Position numbers and translations under genes: made by a program
The notes under the pieces: model-generated
Database searches by the model: none
The model's input: only the letters and a program-made list of their open reading frames with translations
Told to the model about the DNA's origin: nothing
Part shown: positions 63,359-64,000 of the stretch, piece by piece
Layout: each line of letters opens with the position of its first letter
How positions within the stretch are numbered: the first letter of the stretch is position 1
DNA from: Enterobacter ludwigii
GTDB lineage: Bacteria > Pseudomonadota > Gammaproteobacteria > Enterobacterales > Enterobacteriaceae
Assembly (NCBI GenBank): GCA_023023105.1
Contig: CP083824.1
Span: 2,790,001-2,854,000 of the forward strand
Length of the DNA stretch: 64,000 nucleotides
Direction: 5' to 3'

Positions 63359-64000
63359 ATGGGCGACAGTATTCTTTCTCAGGCAGAAATCGATGCGCTG
63401 CTTAACGGCGACAGCGATAAGAGTGATGATCCGCAACCGGGTCTTGGCGGCGATAGCGATATTCGCCCCTATGACCCGAATACCCAGCGTCGCGTGGTAC
63501 GTGAACGTCTGCAGGCGCTGGAGATCATTAACGAACGTTTTGCACGTCAGTTCCGTATGGGGCTGTTTAACCTGCTGCGTCGTAGCCCGGACATCACGGT
63601 CGGTGCGATCCGTATTCAGCCGTATCATGAGTTTGCCCGCAACCTGCCGGTGCCAACCAACCTTAACCTGATTCATCTGAAGCCGCTGCGCGGCACTGGA
63701 CTGGTGGTGTTTTCGCCAAGCCTGGTGTTCATTGCGGTGGATAACCTGTTCGGCGGCGACGGGCGTTTCCCGACCAAAGTAGAAGGTCGTGAATTTACCC
63801 ACACCGAGCAGCGCGTGATTAACCGTATGCTGAAGCTGGCGCTGGAATCTTACAGCGACGCGTGGAAAGCCATTAACCCACTGGACGTGGAGTATGTACG
63901 TTCTGAGATGCAGGTGAAATTTACCAATATCACCACCTCTCCAAACGATATCGTCGTCAACACGCCGTTCCATGTAGAAATCGGTAACCTGACCGGGGAA
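63359..64000 (+). CDS. fliM: Flagellar motor switch protein FliM (3' end outside window)
   Basis: 214 codons visible from MGDSILSQAEIDALLNG, which is also the CheY-P-binding N-terminal motif. The middle CheC-like domain is present (RPYDPNTQRRVVRERLQALE, GRFPTKVEGREFTHTEQR). Switch-complex protein between FliG and FliN. The frame is open to the window end; the FliN-like C-terminal domain is missing only because the sequence stops. Confidence 0.97.
   Translation, partial: MGDSILSQAEIDALLNGDSDKSDDPQPGLGGDSDIRPYDPNTQRRVVRERLQALEIINERFARQFRMGLFNLLRRSPDITVGAIRIQPYHEFARNLPVPTNLNLIHLKPLRGTGLVVFSPSLVFIAVDNLFGGDGRFPTKVEGREFTHTEQRVINRMLKLALESYSDAWKAINPLDVEYVRSEMQVKFTNITTSPNDIVVNTPFHVEIGNLTGE

Overview
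The window is chromosomal DNA from an enterobacterium of the Enterobacter/Leclercia type. The core gene order (yecJ-yecR-ftnA-tyrP-yecA, then leuZ-cysT-glyW-pgsA-uvrC-uvrY-yecF-sdiA-tcyN-tcyL-dcyD-tcyJ-fliZ-fliA, then fliC-fliD-fliS-fliT-amyA-yedD-fliE-fliFGHIJKLM) is the Escherichia/Salmonella backbone. The proteins are close to, but not identical with, the E. coli proteins as I remember them. The genus is inferred from overall likeness only; no species marker was tested.

Layout. 1-6.3 kb: end of a DcuB-type C4-dicarboxylate carrier, yecJ, yecR, ferritin ftnA, tyrosine permease tyrP with TyrR-box-like sites, an IS1 copy without target duplication, and yecA. 6.7-11.7 kb: a complete branched-chain amino-acid ABC transporter operon (substrate-binding protein, livHMGF). 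11.8-14.1 kb: debris of an older element, comprising an effector-like 3' fragment, a secreted DUF3828-like gene split by an IS3-family element, a decayed integrase end and a stub of the leuZ tRNA. 14.1-32.1 kb: a defence-type genomic island in tRNA-Leu (leuZ), bounded by exact 122-bp direct repeats. It encodes a tight three-gene module (two dynamin-like GTPases and a membrane-anchored coiled-coil protein), an HNH endonuclease, an Mrr-type endonuclease, a PD-(D/E)XK nuclease, an unknown small protein, a SprT-like metallopeptidase and a type I restriction-modification operon. In that operon hsdM is broken by IS1 and hsdS by an IS5-family element. 32.2-42.2 kb: tRNAs, pgsA, uvrC/uvrY, sdiA, the cystine uptake cluster, fliZ and fliA.

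42.4-50.2 kb: an AT-rich insertion between fliA and fliC carrying a HAD-domain protein and a capsule-type glycosyltransferase. These are probably flagellin-modification genes; the second is split by IS1. A pile of nested IS elements and relics follows (IS630 relic split by the IS3-family element, IS200 copy with a nonsense codon, older IS200 remnant). 50.3-64 kb: a short flagellin gene, the filament cap and export chaperones, cytoplasmic alpha-amylase, and the basal-body/export/switch operon, running off the window inside fliM.

How it works together. The flagellar genes form a normal regulon: sigma-28 (FliA) sites lie in front of both fliC and fliD. The defence island probably still expresses the GTPase module and several nucleases, while its restriction-modification system should be dead. 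Six intact-length IS copies inside 64 kb (three IS1, two IS3-family, one IS5-family), five of them with perfect target duplications, point to a recent burst of transposition that has switched off hsdM, hsdS, the glycosyltransferase and the DUF3828-like gene.
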